Shown piece after piece: positions 59,390-64,000 of a DNA stretch of 64,000 bases (position 1 is its first letter; each line of letters opens with the position of its first letter). Source of the stretch: Hevea brasiliensis (taxonomy: Eukaryota; Streptophyta; Magnoliopsida; Malpighiales; Euphorbiaceae); the NCBI RefSeq assembly GCF_030052815.1, contig NC_079495.1, positions 54,476,773 through 54,540,772 on the forward strand. Reading direction: 5' to 3'. The position numbers and the translations under genes were made by a program. The notes beneath the pieces are model-generated. The model saw only the letters and a program-made list of their open reading frames with translations, searched no databases and was not told where the DNA came from.

Positions 59390-61347
59390 TGTGCTTTTAA
59401 TTCATGTACCATGGATAAAGGAGAAACTCTAAGACTTGCCATAGTCTTACGACTTAAGGCGCCAGCCACCACATTTGCTTTCCCTGGCTGATAGTCTATT
59501 AAGCAATCATAGTCTTTAATGAGTTCTAACCATCTCCTCTACCTCAAGTTCAATTCCTTCTGGGTGCCCAAATACTTCAAGCTCTTGTGATCTGTGTATA
59601 TGTAGCATTTCTGCCTATACAAATAGTATCTCCAGATCTTTAGAGCAAAAACAATAGCTGCTAACTCCAAATCATGTGTTGGGTAGTTCCTCTCATGCGG
59701 TTTCAGCTGGCATGATGCATAAGCAATGACATTTCGATCTTGCATCAATATACAGCCTAACCCATTGTGAGAAGCATCACTATAAACTGTGTATTCTTTA
59801 CCCGGTATAGGTAAAGTAAGGATTAGAGCTTCAGTCAAACACCTCTTCAACTCATCAAAACTCTGCTTGCATTTATCTGTCCAGTGAAATTTTACATCTT
59901 TCCGAAGCAGCTTGGTGAGTGGAGAAGATAATATAGAAAACCCTTTCACAAACCGATGGTAATATCCAGCTAAACCCAGAAAACTGCAAATTTCTGTGAT
60001 ATTCTTGGGCGGCTTCCAATTAAGGATAGCTTCTACCTTGCTGGAATCTACCTTGTTCCCTTCAGCTGACACAACATGTCCCAAAAAGGAGATTTCTTTT
60101 AGCCAAAATTCACATTTTGACAATTTGGTGTATAGTTGTTTCTCCCTTAGAGTTTGCAGTACAATTCGTAAATGTCTGTCATGCTCCTCTGCATTCCTCG
60201 AATATATCAAAATATCATCAATAAACACCACCACAAATTGGTCGAGATATGGTCTGAAGATAGTGTTCACCAGATCCATAAAAGCAGCTGGAGCATTAGT
60301 TAACCCGAATGGCATTACTAGAAACTCATAGTGGCCATACCGAGTTCTGAAAGCAGTTTTTGGAATACTCTGCTCTTGCACCTTCAACTGATAATAACCA
60401 AATCACAAATCAATTTTGGAGAATACAGCTGCACCCTTCAATTGATCAAACAGATCATGAATGCGAGGCATTGGATATCTATTCTTTATTGTCACCTTAT
60501 TCAACTGCCAGTAATCAATACATAAGCGAAGAGTGCCATCTTTCTTCTTAACAAACAATACTGGCGCTCCCCAAGGTGACACACTAGGGCGGATGAAGCC
60601 CTTTTCAAGTAGTTCTTGCAATCAGATCTTCAACTCCTTTAACTCACTGGTGCCATTCTCAGTATGGTGTTATGGAGATTGGATCCACACCAGAACATTA
60701 ATTTCAAATCGCACTCTCTTTCCGAGGTAATCCCGCAATTCATCAAGAAACACATCTGGAAAGTCATATACTGTAGGGATGTCTCTCAATGCTGGACTCC
60801 CCACTTGGGTGTCTACCACATGTGCCAAGTATGCTTCACACCCCTTTCTGATCATTTTTCTGTCTAGTGTAGCCGAGATGATGTTTGACGGCAATAGCTG
60901 CCTCTCCCCATGTATTACCACAACATTGTACTGAGGGAGACCAAAAGTGACTGTCTTCAGCCTACAGTCAATCATGGCGTGATGCCTGGCTAACCAATCC
61001 ATGCCCAAGATAATATCATAATCTCTGAAGGGCATTTCAATGAGATCAGATAGAAAAGTATGTCCTTGGATCACCAAAGGACAATCCCTATACATTCTAT
61101 TAACCTTGACCTCCTTTCCTAATGCATTTGTTACTAGCACCTCAAAGTCCATTTTTGTACATGGAACAGCAATGCAATCAATGATGCTAGCACTCACATA
61201 AGAATGGGTAGAACCCGGATAAAATAACACAAACACATCTTGATTAAAAGTTGAGAAGGTACCATCCACAACATCAGATGTCTCGGCCTCTTCTCTCTGT
61301 CTCATTGTATAGACTCGATCGTGCACTGCCTTGCTCGATTGTTTCAT
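59390..61347 (-). pseudogene. TE-I protease, reverse transcriptase and RNase H, disabled
   Basis: 60387-59539 is a 282-residue open frame spanning RT from [20 protein letters not shown] through FIDDILIYS and [17 protein letters not shown] sequence to RNase H ([20 protein letters not shown]), ending at the same stop after LNLR as TE-A. TE-A is broken twice within this stretch. Upstream, 60621-60403 matches [18 protein letters not shown] and ends at the same stop after SKIDL. The protease (61347-60900) again has LFYPGSTHSY. The segment 60640-60740 is scrambled here but intact in TE-A. Confidence 0.9.
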
Positions 61348-62516
61348 CGTGCCTTAGTCGCCGGGCTACCTCTACCCTTGCCTCTACCTCTGCTGGGTGG
61401 TTGTGAACCTCTAGTGACAGGGCTCTGAACTGACCCTTCTGTAGTAGTAGGAGGTGGTCCAACTCTACGAGTACTGGTGCAGTCCTTGGCAAAGTGTCCT
61501 GTGCCTCCACAGTTGTAACAGGCTCCAATAGCCTTGTAGCATATCCCACCATGATTTCTTCCACAAGTTTCACATTGGCGGGGAGGGTAGGAACCTCTGG
61601 TACTCTACTGACCAGATAGAGGAGGTTTCTGTCCCGAATATCTTCCCCTACCGGACTTCTTACCACCTCTATTCTGTCCCCCAAAGTTTTTCCTCTTTCC
61701 AATAGGACCACCGAACTCGCTTTACTAATTTTCCCTCTTTCTCTGTCTTCTCTGATTTCTTTTTCTCTGGGGCTGCTTCAGATTCAATTCTCTCTAATTC
61801 CAGTGCTTGAGAAACAAGCTCAGAGAAGTTGTTATGTTTGAATCCAACCACTTGTAACCTGATACTGGGCTTCAAGCCGGTTTCAAACCTTTTACATCTC
61901 TCCCTGCGGGTAGAAAGTAGACTTATCGTGATAATGGCTCAAAGTGGAAAATTCCCTTTCATATTCAACCACTGATCTACTCCCCTGTTTCAGACTTAGG
62001 AACTCTTACAGCTTCTAGTCCACATAAGCATCAGGGACATATTTTTTTCTGAATTCCCTGAGAAAGTCATTCCATGTTAGCACCGCAGTTCTTCCGCATC
62101 ATGGGGAATGGTTTTCCACCACCATATGCATCCCCTCAGAGCAGAGATACTAAATATTCAAACTGAGCTCCTCTCAGAAATGTAGCTTCCTAACACCCTA
62201 TCCATTCTTTCCAACCACTGCTCTACCTCTAGAGGATCTACTATCCCCATGAACTCAGAGTCCCATATTTCATCAATTTGTCATACTGCCTAGCAGAAGA
62301 CTATGGTTGTACCACTAGTGTCTGTATTGGCACTTGAGTATGCACATTACCAGCCATTTGTTAGAACATTGCAGCCATTTGCTGAGCGAACTGAGTAGGA
62401 AACTACGGTATTGAAGGGGCTAGTGCTGCTAAACCACTGACATTGTGTAGGGCTGGGGCATCCCCTTGTATCTCAGCCTCTATAGATTGATCGACTGAAC
62501 GATCACCCTCTTCCAT
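61348..62516 (-). pseudogene. TE-I gag with zinc knuckles, disabled
   Basis: ATG 62516 gives MEEGDRSVDQS. It shares TE-A's stops at MF*QM, QP*S and after YVD. The knuckle (about 61560-61470) keeps [14 protein letters not shown]. Private frame breaks occur near 61710-61725, 61925-61950 and 62085-62260, where TE-A keeps the family sequence. LELERIESEAAPEKKK (about 61810-61765) is common to all family-1 gags here. Confidence 0.87.
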
Positions 62517-62685
62517 AGTCAATGTGAGGATCTTAGACCTCCTGAACAAATAACACAAGGAGATTTCCTCCTGTTAGTGCATATTTATAATGTAATGTAC
62601 TGTATGTATCAAATAATGACATTGAGCAGTTGTACTATGAATAAAGAATATTCAAATAATAGGTGAAAACAGAATTTAAAAACTT

Positions 62686-62697
62686 GCTCTGATACCA
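62686..62697 (-). other. TE-I primer binding site (tRNA-iMet type)
   Basis: The minus strand reads TGGTATCAGAGC, eight bases from the LTR edge at 62706. Confidence 0.92.
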
Positions 62698-62705
62698 CTA
62701 AAACA

Positions 62706-64000
62706 TGTCACACCCTACCCTCCAGAAGGCATAACATGATCCCAGAGTATACCTAATGAATTACCAACTTCGCTTCATCGATAATCCATTAAATACACTA
62801 TAAGGGATTTTAAAACTTTTCTTACTTCTTTTTACAGTGGTGAGCACTATTTACAGGTGTTAAAAAAAATTTTGAACTGAAGGGAAACAGCTAACACATT
62901 TGAATTATTGGTAATTTTTGTAAAAATTTCATGAGTGCCATCTCAGATATTGAATAACACAGCTTCTTCAAAACCTATAAATATCACTTCACATATATTT
63001 CTCAATCTCAAACGCCAATATTTAATCAACACAATATGTTTCTCAATTCCAATCCATAATAATTTTTCAATATTTCCAAAAGCTGAGATAAAAGAAACAT
63101 AGTGCAAATTTTACAAGCTAAAATAATTCACAATTTATTTTACAACTTCAATGTACAATTTTAATTTACAACTGCTCAAAACCAAAAACACTATATACAT
63201 ACAAAGGAACATACATTACAATACAAAATGCAAAATACGATATACTCAATATACCCGATGATCTCTCAAGTTGTTGCCCTAGCAGCTTAGTCTCACGCTC
63301 GCTACCATTTACTCGTGATAAAGAATAAAAAGCTATCGCTGAGACATTTTCTTAGTGGTGCACAACATTAACCAAATACAACTTTAAATCACAAATCATA
63401 AGTCATATAAATAGTGGATACTTAAAACCATAGTTAAATTCAAAGATAATGAATGTCATAAAGAATTTAAATTCCATTTCACAATATCACAATAAATCTC
63501 AATAAATCAAAACATTGTTAAATTCAAAAGACAGTAAATGTCAATAAGAATTTAAAATCAATTTCATAATCTCACAATACATATCAATAAATCACACACA
63601 ACTTAATCATGTTCTAAAGTTCAATTCGTCCCAAAAGCCGATGGCTAATGAGGAATTCAATTCGTCCCAAAAGCTGATGGCTAATAAGGAATAACATAGC
63701 TAGCTAGCAAAAATATGAGTACTCATTCTATTCGTCCTCAACAGGCACACACCTCAACACTTCAGTCAGAGAGGGAATTCAATTTGTCCCACTAGACAAG
63801 CTAGCAAGGAATTCAATCAATATACATGATAGCTGTGGTTTCAAACCATTTACAATGCTTTTCAATCAATAAGTATTCATCAAATGTCAATCAAACAATT
63901 TTTTACAGTTTCAAACCATTTACAATACTTTTCAAGTAATAAGTATCCATTCAAACACATTTCCACAATTTAAAACAATAATATACAAATAGTCATAAAT
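62706..64000 (-). repeat. TE-I 5' LTR, partial
   Basis: It starts TGTCACACC and matches 5889-7184. It includes the 34-bp tandem pair at about 63620-63690. It continues past the window edge; if the duplication persists, it should end about 2.4 kb further right. Confidence 0.9.

Larger units (their letters stand above)
55628..64000 (-). mobile_element. TE-I: second copy of TE-A, 5' LTR runs off window
   Basis: A minus-strand element: partial 3' LTR (55628-57890), polypurine tract, integrase, RNase H, RT, protease, gag, primer site (62686-62697) and the first 1.3 kb of the 5' LTR (62706 on). It aligns with 1-7184 over its right 7.15 kb and shares TE-A's disabling mutations: protease Asp to Tyr, stops in integrase and gag, and the five-residue loss in the zinc finger. 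It is therefore a duplicate of the same insertion, real or artefactual, and not an independent transposition. Confidence 0.92.

Noticed and set aside
1..64000. A novel host gene cluster or defence system
   Set aside because: Every stretch is accounted for by LTRs, gag-pol remnants or transposon non-coding DNA; nothing else with coding character was found.

Overview
The window is a block of nested plant LTR retrotransposons. I found no host gene, rRNA, tRNA gene or CRISPR array. Long Ty3/gypsy chromovirus-type elements (Tekay/Del-like: LTRs of 3.0-3.9 kb, initiator-Met tRNA primer site, C-terminal chromodomain), an Athila-like element and a Ty1/copia remnant point to gene-poor heterochromatin of an angiosperm, most likely a dicot. 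I cannot name the species from the sequence.

Layout, using labels of my own. TE-A (minus, 1-9606) is a chromovirus whose 3' LTR runs off the left edge. A 128-bp copia tail (9607-9734) follows it. TE-B (plus, 9735-16662) is a second chromovirus family with 3.0-kb LTRs, cut in its integrase by TE-C. TE-C (minus, 16663-31185) belongs to the TE-A family. Its left LTR is split by a complete solo LTR, D (plus, 19292-23010), with a 5-bp target duplication. Its right LTR is cut by a 23-bp LTR stub and then by TE-E (minus, 31209-35927), an Athila-like element with 1.6-kb LTRs and part of an env-like ORF. TE-E is cut by TE-F (plus, 35928-44686), a short non-autonomous element with 3.86-kb LTRs and only a gag remnant. 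TE-F runs into a 13-N gap (44687-44699). After the gap come the tail of a diverged LTR, G (44700-45413), then TE-H (plus, 45414-55627), a nearly complete TE-B-family element. TE-H lies inside the 3' LTR of TE-I (minus, 55628-64000), which is a second copy of TE-A.

How the parts relate: family 1 (A, C, D, F, I) and family 2 (B, G, H) share a primer site, gene order and an LTR sequence block. All gag-pol frames are broken by stops, frameshifts or lost catalytic residues, so any movement would need enzymes from elsewhere. The most useful observations are: (i) the first 7.18 kb recur at the end with shared disabling mutations; (ii) copies differ mainly at CTG/CAG trinucleotides in a way that looks technical; (iii) several insertions open left of the N gap and none closes right of it; (iv) the solo LTR creates a 2.6-kb inverted repeat; (v) TE-H has a 74-bp intron-like insert in integrase; (vi) TE-F is a young gag-only element.
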